This document shows, one piece after another, positions 38,544 to 49,647 of a DNA stretch of 64,000 nt. The stretch's first letter is position 1. Each line of letters starts with the position of its first letter. The notes under the pieces were generated by a model. That model did not search any database. It saw only the letters and a list, made by a program, of their open reading frames with translations, and had not been told where the DNA came from. The position numbers and the translations under genes were made by a program. Origin of the DNA: Brachybacterium sp. EE-P12 (lineage in GTDB: Bacteria; Actinomycetota; Actinomycetes; Actinomycetales; Dermabacteraceae). The stretch lies in assembly GCF_003711805.1 (NCBI RefSeq), contig NZ_QXCP01000005.1, positions 310,001 to 374,000 of the forward strand. The letters run 5' to 3'.

Positions 38544-38913
38544 GCGGACCAGCCGGCCTGTAAGCCGGGTTCTGTGATCGGCAGCCATCCCTCTCGGGTC
38601 GCCGTCGCCGACGACCTCCAGCGGTCCACCCGGGAACTCGGGCCGGCGCCCTCGAACGTTCCCTGTCTGACCTTGCTCCCGGTGGGGTTTACCGTGCCGG
38701 CCTCGTCACCGAGACCGCGGTGGTCTCTTACACCACCCTTTCACCCTTACCGCCGCGCCCCGAGGGGCGAGGCGGCGGTCTGCTCTCTGTGGCACTGTCC
38801 CGCGGATCACTCCGGGTGGGCGTTACCCACCACCGTGCCGGATGGAGCCCGGACTTTCCTCGGCCCCGGAGCGTGAGCTCCGGAGACGCGGCTGCCCGGC
38901 CGACTGGTCCAGC
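38544..38913 (-). ncRNA. rnpB: RNase P RNA, bacterial type A
   Basis: The minus strand begins GCTGGACCAGTCGGCCGGGC and soon shows GAGGAAAGTCCGGGCTCC, the universal CR-I/P4 region. ACAGAGAGCAGACCGCC and the 3' AGAACCCGGCTTACAGGCC complete the conserved core. The P1 helix forms from GGACCAGTCGGCC and GGCCGGCTGGTCC. It is the catalytic RNA that removes 5' leaders from tRNA precursors. Ends are set from P1 pairing and are accurate to a few bases. An IS110 remnant lies directly downstream. Confidence 0.95.
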
Positions 38914-39039
38914 ACGAAGTCTACGTCTCGCCACGCCCGCTGTCGCCGCCGCGCCGCCGCGCGCGACCACGAGGTGACGTGCGCAACCTCTCCCCGGCCC
39001 CTCCCCGGGGAGGCCGCCGCCGCGGCCGAGAATGGGCGG

Positions 39040-39819
39040 ATGCTGATCCTGCTGCCGCCCTCGGAGACGAAGACCCGACCGGCCGAGGTGGGCCATCGCC
39101 CGCTCGCCCTGGACGAGCTCGCGCTGCCCGCGCTGACGGAGGCGCGCGAGACGATGCTGCGCGCCGCGCATCGCACTGCGGCCGGGCCCGACGCCGCCTC
39201 CCGCCTCGGGGTCCCTGCTTCCGCGCCCGAGCTCGTCGGCCGGATGCTCCACCTCGAGCAGGAGCCCGCCGGGGCGCCGCTCGAGGTCTACTCCGGGGTG
39301 CTGTTCGACCAGCTCGATCCGGGCGCCGCCCCGAGCGAGGACCGGCGCGTGCTGGTCCAGTCCGCGCTGCTGGGGCTCGTCGACGCCGCCCGGGACCGGA
39401 TCCCGGCCTATCGCCTCTCGGCCGGCTCGCAGCTCTCGAGGTTGGGCAAGGCCGGCTCCTGGTGGACGCCTCGGCTGAGGCCGGTCGCCGAGGAGCTGCG
39501 GGCCGACGAGGCTCGCGGGGACTCCCCCGTCGTCATCGACTGCCGCTCGGGGGCGTACCGCTCGATGATGGCGCTGCGCAGCGGGGGCGGGGTGCAGGTG
39601 CTCGAGGTCGCCCCGGTGCAGGAGCGTTCCGGGGTGCGCAAGGTGATCTCCCATGACGCGAAGCGCTACCGCGGCCTGGTGACCCGTGCGCTGCTCGCCG
39701 CGGACTCGACGCCGAGCACGGCCGACGAGGTGGTCGACACGGTGAGGAGCGGGTTCGGCCAGGGCCTGCGGGTCGAGCTGGACGGGGACCGGCTCGTGAT
39801 CGTCGACGTCGTCCCCTGA
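39040..39819 (+). CDS. yaaA: YaaA family peroxide stress protein
   Basis: 259 residues. It starts MLILLPPSETKTRP, the YaaA signature, and has VYSGVLFDQLD, YRLSAGSQLSRLGKAGSWW and VIDCRSGAYRSMM, all typical of the family. YaaA proteins lower free intracellular iron after peroxide stress and bind DNA. The ATG at 39040 follows GAGAAT by six bases, which could be a leaderless -10 element, and no ribosome-binding site is visible. It begins 127 bases from rnpB, divergently. Confidence 0.9.
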   Translation: MLILLPPSETKTRPAEVGHRPLALDELALPALTEARETMLRAAHRTAAGPDAASRLGVPASAPELVGRMLHLEQEPAGAPLEVYSGVLFDQLDPGAAPSEDRRVLVQSALLGLVDAARDRIPAYRLSAGSQLSRLGKAGSWWTPRLRPVAEELRADEARGDSPVVIDCRSGAYRSMMALRSGGGVQVLEVAPVQERSGVRKVISHDAKRYRGLVTRALLAADSTPSTADEVVDTVRSGFGQGLRVELDGDRLVIVDVVP

Positions 39820-39835
39820 GCAGCTCTGCGCCGGC

Positions 39836-40690
39836 TCAGCCGAGCCGGCCGCTCCACGGGTCGGTGACCTGCGCACTCACGCGCACCTCGAGGCCGGGCA
39901 GCGCATCGGTGAGCAGATCGTGGGCGAGCGGCAGCCACAGCGCCTCGCTCGCCGCATGCGCGACATCGATGAGGGCGGGGACGCGCGCGGTGTCGGCGGC
40001 CCCTTCGACGTGCTCGAGCGCGGGATGGTGACGCAGGTCGGAGGTGATGTAGGCGTCGACGCCCGCAGCGGCTGCGGCCTCGAGGAAGGAGTCCCCGGCG
40101 CCGGGGCAGACGGCGATCCTGCGCACGGGCCGATCGGCCGCACCGGTGAAGGCGATGCCGCGCGCCGTGCGGGGGACGATGCCCGCGACCGTCTCGGCCA
40201 GCTCGCCGACCGTCGTCGGCCGCTCGAGCTCGCCGACCGCGCCGAGTCCGAACAGACGCGAGCCGTGCCCCGCGGCCTCGCCCTCCTTCCCGGGAACGAG
40301 CGGACGCGCATCCTGCAGCGCGAGGACGTCGATCCACGCGCCGACGGTCCCGCGCGTGGAGCGGTCGACGTTCGTGTGCCCGCACCACAGCGCCGTCCCG
40401 GCGCGCAGCAGGGAGGTGACCACCGCGCCCTTGCCGTCGTCGGCCGGCAGGAAGCTCGCCCCGCGCAGCAGCAGCGGGTGGTGGGTGATCAGCAGCTCGC
40501 AGTCGTGCGCGACCGCCTCGCGGGCGATGGCGAGCGTCGGATCCACGGCCAGCAGCACCCGGCCGACGGTCGCATCGCGCTCCCCGAGGACGAAGCCCAC
40601 CCGGTCCCAGTCCTCCGCCCAGGAGAGCGGGTAGGCGGATTCGAGGACGTCGACGACGTCCCTGACGGTGATGGTGGCGTCGGTGCTCAT
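39836..40690 (-). CDS. NIF3-like dinuclear metal center protein
   Basis: 284 residues. The metal motifs are ELLITHHPLLLRG near the N-terminus, CGHTNVDRSTRGT, and the C-terminal YITSDLRHHPALEHV and IDVAHAASEALW. These are the YbgI/NIF3 family dinuclear-metal ligands. The fold forms toroidal hexamers; biochemical role is unsettled, with GTP cyclohydrolase-like activity proposed in some members. It lies five bases after the sufU stop, so it is probably co-transcribed with sufS-sufU. Confidence 0.9.
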   Translation of the reverse strand: MSTDATITVRDVVDVLESAYPLSWAEDWDRVGFVLGERDATVGRVLLAVDPTLAIAREAVAHDCELLITHHPLLLRGASFLPADDGKGAVVTSLLRAGTALWCGHTNVDRSTRGTVGAWIDVLALQDARPLVPGKEGEAAGHGSRLFGLGAVGELERPTTVGELAETVAGIVPRTARGIAFTGAADRPVRRIAVCPGAGDSFLEAAAAAGVDAYITSDLRHHPALEHVEGAADTARVPALIDVAHAASEALWLPLAHDLLTDALPGLEVRVSAQVTDPWSGRLG

Positions 40691-40695
40691 GGCGC

Positions 40696-45051
<4,356 letters not shown>

Positions 45052-45149
45052 GGCAGGGTTCCTTCGCTACAAGGTGGTCTTGTCCGGATAGTAGGCAGGT
45101 GTCCGGACGTTCGACGCGTCGGTGACCGAACCGTGCCCTGTGGAGTGAT

Positions 45150-45284
45150 CTACGCGCCCCACCAGCCGGTGTCCTGGTCGCCTTCGGTCTCGTGCTCGAT
45201 GATCTCGGCCCACCACGGCGCCGGCACCGGCTCGGCCAGTTCGAGGCCGAGCTCGAGCTGCACCGGCTCCTCCCGCTCCCCCAT
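45150..45284 (-). CDS. 44-residue acidic small protein
   Basis: The ATG overlaps the stop of the metallopeptidase-like gene as ATGA. The sequence starts MGEREEPVQLELGLELAEP and ends GDQDTGWWGA. Third codon positions are nearly all G or C and GGGGGAGCGGGAGG-like purine-rich sequence surrounds the start. It contains two Trp-Trp pairs (PAPWWAEII and TGWWGA). Short, so coding status rests on the overlap and codon bias. Function unknown. Confidence 0.5.
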   Translation of the reverse strand: MGEREEPVQLELGLELAEPVPAPWWAEIIEHETEGDQDTGWWGA

Positions 45285-45568
45285 CACGCGGCCCAGTGCG
45301 CGTCGGCGAGTCGGGTCCGGAGCGCGGCGTGCTCGGAGGGGGTGAGTGCGTGGAGGCGGTCGATGACGGTCTCGGGCATGACGTCGAGCTCCTCGGCGAT
45401 GACGACGGGATGCGGGGACCAGGCCGCTGCTTCGCCGAGGCCGTCCAGGTGGATGAGGCCGGTAGCGACCTGGCGGTCGATGCCACGCTCGGTGATGGCG
45501 ATGCAGTGCCCTCGGTGGCCGCGCGCGTAGTGGATCAGCTCGTGGTCGAGGACGACACGGCGATCCAC
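45284..45568 (-). CDS. ImmA/IrrE-like metallopeptidase, probably N-terminally truncated
   Basis: 94 residues from a GTG. VVLDHELIHYARGH contains an H-E-x-x-H zinc motif in the ImmA/IrrE context. The frame upstream continues in family style (GISRIWLDRELTA) back to a stop near 45719, but has no ATG, GTG or TTG before the GTG at 45568, so the natural start seems lost or non-standard. Family members cleave phage-type repressors; here the XRE repressor at 47.6-48.5 kb would be the obvious target. Activity is doubtful. Confidence 0.6.
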   Translation of the reverse strand: MDRRVVLDHELIHYARGHRGHCIAITERGIDRQVATGLIHLDGLGEAAAWSPHPVVIAEELDVMPETVIDRLHALTPSEHAALRTRLADAHWAA

Positions 45569-45704
45569 GGCGGTGAGCTCGCGATCGAGCCAGATCCTCG
45601 AGATGCCGTCGGTGTAGCCGTGGATCCCCCGGGCAGGGCCGTATCGATGATCTCCGGTGGACGCATGACCTGACGGTAAGTGCTGGTGGTGACAGTCGAA
45701 TGGT

Positions 45705-46175
45705 TCAGCGCCGACGCTTCAGCCGCCGTCGTCTTGTCGGCCTCCGCGCCCCGTCGATCCGCTTCACGGGGGGCGTGAACACCGGCAGCTCCCAGAAGCA
45801 CGGAGCCGGGGACTTCATCCGAGACCTCAGGTTGAAGTAGTGGCGCCCGATGACGGCCATCTGAGCGAACATCGAGGCCCTCTGGACGTCGAGAGCGAAG
45901 ATCCGGGCACCGTGCTCGAGCACCGCGTCGAACTCCTCCCTCACGGAGGCGATGTCGACGTTCTTGGTGAGCACCGGGATGCCCCGCATGCCGCACTGTT
46001 CGATCCAGTCGAGATCGGGAACGCGCTGCCCCTCGTTCGGGTAGACCTGGCCGATCCAGATAGGGTCCCAGCCGAGCATGCGAATCCCCGTCATGATCCT
46101 CTTGCTCAGGCACGCATCGACGAAGATCTGGTTGTCACGCCACTGGGGCCAGGAACTCTCGATGGTCAGCGACAT
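45705..46175 (-). CDS. PIN-like toxin, VapC45 type
   Basis: 156 residues. The pattern IFVDACLSKRI, PDLDWIEQCG, IPVLTKNVD and ARIFALDVQRASM keeps the spaced acidic residues of a PIN-like nuclease domain, close to the VapC45 family. A basic tail (RRPTRRRRLKRRR) ends it. The start overlaps the antitoxin gene by 41 bases, so toxin synthesis probably depends on antitoxin translation. It would cleave RNA when free; the target is unknown. Confidence 0.72.
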   Translation of the reverse strand: MSLTIESSWPQWRDNQIFVDACLSKRIMTGIRMLGWDPIWIGQVYPNEGQRVPDLDWIEQCGMRGIPVLTKNVDIASVREEFDAVLEHGARIFALDVQRASMFAQMAVIGRHYFNLRSRMKSPAPCFWELPVFTPPVKRIDGARRPTRRRRLKRRR

Positions 46176-46797
46176 AGCTGACCTCCGCTAGCTCCAGCCC
46201 GAAGTCCTCCGCGATCCATCGACGATCGTCCCCGCCCTCGATCTCGTCGAGGAGCGCGAAGACCGGCGTAGCGGTTCGCTCGATGATCGGGCGCCCGGCT
46301 GAGAAGCGTGGATCGATCACGATCCTCGTGGGGGCGTCGTCCCCTCCAAGCACGGTGTAGGACTCCATCACGTCGTCCCCACCGAAGTTCACCCTCTTGA
46401 GGAAATCGTCGAAGACGTCCCGGAGCGCGAACTGGCCGTCCTTCACCCGCTCGAGTTCGTCGTGGAGCATCCGGAAGAGGTCGGTGCCGTCCGTGTAGAA
46501 GCGCCTCGCGAATGCCAGCGGATCGGCCGCCTTCGCCTCGGTGATGATCGCGGCAACCTTCCGTGGCCCGATGCCGCGCCCGCCCAGCTCCTTCGCGACG
46601 GCCGCCTCGCTGAGCCCGATGAGCGGCACGGTCGGCGGTTCCGCGCCGTAGCCGCGGGCGCCCTGCGTGATGACGGGGCCTCGGTTCTTGCCGGGCTTGC
46701 TCCAGTTCCGGACCGTCCGCGCGGGAAGGCCGGCCAGATGCGCGACGTCGGCGTGGGTGAGGATCGCGGACGTCCTGATCCGATCGTGCTGGTCCAT
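46135..46797 (-). CDS. HTH/DUF433 antitoxin, VapB45 type
   Basis: 220 residues. The N-terminus has a MerR-like helix-turn-helix (TSAILTHADVAHLAGLPART, then VRNWSKPGKN). The C-terminal DUF433 part reads RIVIDPRFSAGRPIIER and IAEDFGLELAEVSYVADH. This order of HTH and DUF433 is that of VapB45-type antitoxins, which bind their own promoter and the PIN toxin. ATG at 46797. It overlaps the toxin gene downstream by 41 bases. Confidence 0.75.
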   Translation of the reverse strand: MDQHDRIRTSAILTHADVAHLAGLPARTVRNWSKPGKNRGPVITQGARGYGAEPPTVPLIGLSEAAVAKELGGRGIGPRKVAAIITEAKAADPLAFARRFYTDGTDLFRMLHDELERVKDGQFALRDVFDDFLKRVNFGGDDVMESYTVLGGDDAPTRIVIDPRFSAGRPIIERTATPVFALLDEIEGGDDRRWIAEDFGLELAEVSYVADHREFLAPVA

Positions 46798-46878
46798 CCG
46801 ACACCACCCCCTCACCACTCGGCACTGAGTACAGCTTCCCACGGTCGAACGCTAGACACACCGACCGACGCTCGATCA

Positions 46879-46929
46879 TCATGCCCCACCAATCTCCGCT
46901 TCACGGTCCTGCTGCTGTCGGGCCTCGCG
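46879..46929 (-). repeat. C-terminal tail repeat, copy in the HIRAN-TM2 gene
   Basis: 51 bp including the stop codon, about 86 percent identical by eye (7 differences) to 47604-47654 at the end of the adjacent repressor gene. It encodes REARQQQDREAEIGGA. Confidence 0.7.
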
Positions 46930-47607
46930 CTCCTTGGCCCGATGGTGTTGGATGGTCGGCATCAGCCAGCGGGCGCCGAAGATCAGGATGTCGGCGATCC
47001 ACCAGACTCCGAATCCGCCCAGGGTGATGAGCTTCAGGAGTCCGAGCCCGATGTTGCCGTTGATGAAGCGGTCGATCCCGAGGTAGCCGACGAGGACCGC
47101 TGCGATGAAGGTGACGAGGTCGCGTACTACGCCAACACTGGTCATAGGCCCCGTCGGTCGCGGCGGCTGCCTCCGTCGCGTGGGCGCTCCAGAGCGGGCG
47201 GCTCGGCCCTTCTGCGCCATCGCCTGGGGGTAGATGTCGCGAAGCACTGGGAGGGTGATCATCGCCTCGGCTTCCTCGATGCCGCCGTCTCGTCCACGCT
47301 GGACCCCTACTGCGGCCTCAACGAAGATCGTCGCGCCGGCGCGGTTCGCGCGAAGGACCTCGGCCTGTAGGCGTGCGGCGTTGGTGCGCGCGACGTAGGC
47401 GATGACGTCGCCCATGTATCGGACGGCAACAGCGTTGCGATCGTGGACGTTGTGCGGCTCGGGATGCAGTTCAAGCTGCACTCGGGAGACGTGCGGCTCA
47501 CCGTCGGGAGGGCACGGGAAGTGCCTCTCGTAGGCGTCGCGGTAGTAGTACTCCCCCACCAGCTCGAGGCGTCTGGACTCGCCTCTGATCAGCGCGTCCC
47601 AGCTCAC
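46879..47607 (-). CDS. HIRAN domain-TM2 domain membrane protein
   Basis: 242 residues. The N-terminal ~100 residues resemble a HIRAN domain: VQLELHPEPHNVHDRNAVAV, then GDVIAYVARTNAARLQ. After a proline/arginine linker, residues ~160-215 form a TM2 domain: VLVGYLGIDRFINGNIGLGL and WWIADILIF, two spans joined by the usual G-x-D-R-F turn. HIRAN domains bind DNA ends or forks, so a membrane-tied version is unusual. The GTG start overlaps the repressor stop as GTGA. The C-terminal tail almost repeats that of the upstream gene. Confidence 0.7.
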   Translation of the reverse strand: MSWDALIRGESRRLELVGEYYYRDAYERHFPCPPDGEPHVSRVQLELHPEPHNVHDRNAVAVRYMGDVIAYVARTNAARLQAEVLRANRAGATIFVEAAVGVQRGRDGGIEEAEAMITLPVLRDIYPQAMAQKGRAARSGAPTRRRQPPRPTGPMTSVGVVRDLVTFIAAVLVGYLGIDRFINGNIGLGLLKLITLGGFGVWWIADILIFGARWLMPTIQHHRAKEREARQQQDREAEIGGA

Positions 47608-47654
47608 GCCCCACCGTCCTCCGCTTCTCGGTCCTGCTGTTGCCGGGCCTCGCG
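47604..47654 (-). repeat. C-terminal tail repeat, copy in the repressor gene
   Basis: Partner of 46879-46929; both copies end exactly at the stop codon of their gene. Confidence 0.7.
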
Positions 47655-48461
47655 GCCGCGGTCCCGGCCGCGCTTAGCGGCGAGGCTGTACTCGTCCTGC
47701 TCCCACGGCCGGTCGTCCCGCAACGCTTCGTTCTCGGATCCCCGCTGACGGTGATGCGCGTTCGAGCCTGCGTCTCGTTCACCTTCGCTTGTGTCAGCGC
47801 CACTTGACGTGGCGTGGCGCCGCGGGCTTGGCGTAACCCCATCTGGCTGAGACAGATCCGCCACGCTGCGATCACCATCTGCATGCTCGCGACGCTCGAT
47901 GATCTGCTCCGTGCGGGTCGCGAGCTGGACGAGTGCGTTCGTCTCGTCCAGTGAGGGGACCGCGCGGCCGAGCAGGTGGGCGAGGTCGTAGAGGTCGTCG
48001 AGGTCCATCGCCTCGAGGGTCGCGTCGTCGTGCGTGTTGACCAGCTCGACGAGCGCCGTGCGCTCGGGGACTCGTTCGTCTCGTTCCTGCTCAAGTTGCG
48101 CCATCCGATCGTTGTCGCGGATGAATCCGCGGATCACATCAAGGACGACGCGTCGCTGCTGGGTGGAGAGGTTGTCAGATCCGTCGGGGAGCTGCTCGGC
48201 CAGGGAGGCCATCGGCAGTGGGAGCCCCGCAGCCGCGTACACCTCTTCGACAGGCATCTCCGCGAGCACGGCCAGAGCCTCGATCGTGGGGCGCTTTGGC
48301 GTGCTCTCGTACTTGCCGGCGAGGATCCGATCCACCGTCGCGTACGACAGCGTCAGGCCCTTGTTCTTCGCGATGCGCTGTAGCGCACGACCACCCTTGC
48401 CGCCGTTCCTCTCGGAGGCGACGCGGGCGACGTCCTGCAGCGTGAGCTTCGTTCGGGCCAT
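47604..48461 (-). CDS. XRE family phage-type repressor
   Basis: 285 residues. The N-terminal helix-turn-helix has ALQRIAKNKGLTLSYATVDR followed by ILAGKYESTPKRPTIEALA, a Cro/CI fold. The middle is helical and acidic (LDDLYDLAHLLGRAV), and the C-terminus is charged and disordered, ending REARQQQDREAEDGGA. It is divergent from a small XRE gene across a 244-base region with an operator-like repeat, a lysogeny-switch layout. It probably keeps island genes silent. Confidence 0.78.
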   Translation of the reverse strand: MARTKLTLQDVARVASERNGGKGGRALQRIAKNKGLTLSYATVDRILAGKYESTPKRPTIEALAVLAEMPVEEVYAAAGLPLPMASLAEQLPDGSDNLSTQQRRVVLDVIRGFIRDNDRMAQLEQERDERVPERTALVELVNTHDDATLEAMDLDDLYDLAHLLGRAVPSLDETNALVQLATRTEQIIERREHADGDRSVADLSQPDGVTPSPRRHATSSGADTSEGERDAGSNAHHRQRGSENEALRDDRPWEQDEYSLAAKRGRDRGREARQQQDREAEDGGA

Positions 48462-48591
48462 GGAGTGATCCTCAGGAGTCTGGTCAAGCTTCTACACCCG
48501 CCAAGAACGGCCGGGCTGACAACCAGATTACTGGGAAGCGGCGCACACGCAGGGAAGTTGACACTTGCGCGATGACAAGCGGGTGCCTTTC

Positions 48592-48612
48592 GGTACGGGT
48601 ACCACTTGTCAC
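48592..48612 (+). promoter_or_regulatory. Operator-like site in the divergent XRE promoter region
   Basis: A 21-bp sequence containing GGTACGGGTACC and ending TTGTCAC. Its reverse complement matches 48931-48951 at 20 of 21 bases. A related half-site, ATGACAAGCGGG, lies just upstream at about 48571. Likely bound by one or both XRE regulators. Confidence 0.6.
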
Positions 48613-48705
48613 CGGTTCGAAAATTAGTGCAGGATGTACGTCATCACCGAGCGGCGCACGTGCGGCTATGGGCGCCCGAAGATCCGATACCAACGGGAGG
48701 CATGG

Positions 48706-48978
48706 ATGAGGGTCAAGGACCCCGCGGCCATTCGGAGGGCGCGGAAGGCGCGCGGCTTCTCGCAGCGCGACCTGACCGCCCTCTTCAAGTGCACGCAGGC
48801 GGCGATCTCCGCACTGGAGAGGGGGACCATGAAGACATGCGGCGCTGATCTCGCAAAGATCATCTGCCGACGGGTCGAGCGCGGCCTGGAGGATCTCTTC
48901 ATCGACCCGAGTGCCGAAGCGCTACCCAGCGTGACAACTGGTACCCGTACCACCCAGCACGCCAAGGCAGTGGCCTGA
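48706..48978 (+). CDS. Small XRE family regulator (Cro-like)
   Basis: 90 residues. AAIRRARKARGFSQRDLTAL and FKCTQAAISALERG form a Cro/CI helix-turn-helix, and the C-terminal ICRRVERGLEDLFI is a short dimer helix. ATG at 48706 is chosen because GGGAGG lies five bases before it. Divergent from the larger repressor, so it could be the Cro partner or an excisionase-type controller. Its stop overlaps the next gene as TGATG. Confidence 0.75.
   Translation: MRVKDPAAIRRARKARGFSQRDLTALFKCTQAAISALERGTMKTCGADLAKIICRRVERGLEDLFIDPSAEALPSVTTGTRTTQHAKAVA
48931..48951 (-). promoter_or_regulatory. Operator-like site at the 3' end of the small XRE gene
   Basis: Inverted copy (20 of 21 bases) of 48592-48612, located inside the last codons of the XRE gene and before the next two genes. 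Two such sites 340 bases apart could be bridged by one repressor. Confidence 0.55.
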
Positions 48979-49313
48979 TGCCCGCAGCAACCATCACCCC
49001 GTTCCGTGCGCCCCCGCGCGACCTCCCCGGTCCGCCCCCTCGCGCACCGCTCCCCACCGAGGCCGAGCTGTTCCCATTCCTCGGCGTGGACGACGTCTGC
49101 ATCTACTGCGGCCGCTTCCAGACCTACGAGGAAGCCGAGCAGCGCACAGCCACCCACATCCGCGCCGACCTCCTCGCCGTGCACCGCACGAACGAGGCGC
49201 TGATGCGGGACTTCGGCGAGCAGCACCCCGGCTACCAGGACGACGTCTACGACCTCCTCTGCGAGCCCGACAGCGCCGTGCCGGCCCCGGCCGTCGAGGC
49301 GGTGGCCCGATGA
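48978..49313 (+). CDS. Hypothetical island protein with a CxxC motif
   Basis: 111 residues. A Pro-rich N-terminus is followed by LGVDDVCIYCGRFQTYEEAE with a C-x-x-C pair and a helical, acidic remainder. Only one CxxC is present, so full zinc binding would need a dimer or other ligands. The ATG overlaps the XRE stop (TGATG), and its stop overlaps the next ATG (ATGA), so three genes are coupled. Function unknown. Confidence 0.6.
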   Translation: MPAATITPFRAPPRDLPGPPPRAPLPTEAELFPFLGVDDVCIYCGRFQTYEEAEQRTATHIRADLLAVHRTNEALMRDFGEQHPGYQDDVYDLLCEPDSAVPAPAVEAVAR

Positions 49314-49588
49314 ACGCCACTCCTTCCCTCGACGTCCTCCACGCCTCCGCGGAACTCCTCCGCGAGCTGACCGCGCTGCTCAACTACGAGGAGGTCCGCG
49401 GCCTCGTCGCCCGCATCCGTGCGCACCTCGAGGCCGCGTGCGATTCCGATCCGGACTGGTGGCGGTCCCCGACGTCGAAGGACCTCGCCGAGGCGTGCCG
49501 CGACCTCGAGGACGCCCTCGACGTCATCGACTCCCGCCGCCGCGAGCAGGAGCGCGCCGCGCTCGTCGACGCCTCCACGCAGTCCTGA
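49310..49588 (+). CDS. Hypothetical small helical island protein
   Basis: 92 residues, predicted mostly alpha-helical (SAELLRELTALLNYEEVRGL and KDLAEACRDLEDALDVI). Start overlaps the previous stop by four bases. A strong hairpin follows. No domain recognised. Confidence 0.6.
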   Translation: MNATPSLDVLHASAELLRELTALLNYEEVRGLVARIRAHLEAACDSDPDWWRSPTSKDLAEACRDLEDALDVIDSRRREQERAALVDASTQS

Positions 49589-49596
49589 ACGCAGGA

Positions 49597-49624
49597 GCGC
49601 CCCCGCCATGCAGGGCGGGGGCGC
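49597..49624 (+). terminator. Terminator after the small XRE operon
   Basis: GCGCCCCCGCC (49597-49607) pairs with GGCGGGGGCGC (49614-49624) around a short loop, nine bases after the stop at 49588. Confidence 0.75.
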
Positions 49625-49647
49625 GTGATCCCAGAAAGGGATGCCCA

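Noticed and set aside
38842-39039. Extended N-terminus for yaaA
   Set aside because: This part overlaps the 5' region of RNase P RNA; the family start MLILLPPSE is at 39040.
46166-46882. Minus-strand frame of 238 codons overlapping the HTH/DUF433 antitoxin
   Set aside because: Same DNA in another frame; Arg-rich with no motif, while the antitoxin frame has clear HTH and DUF433 features.
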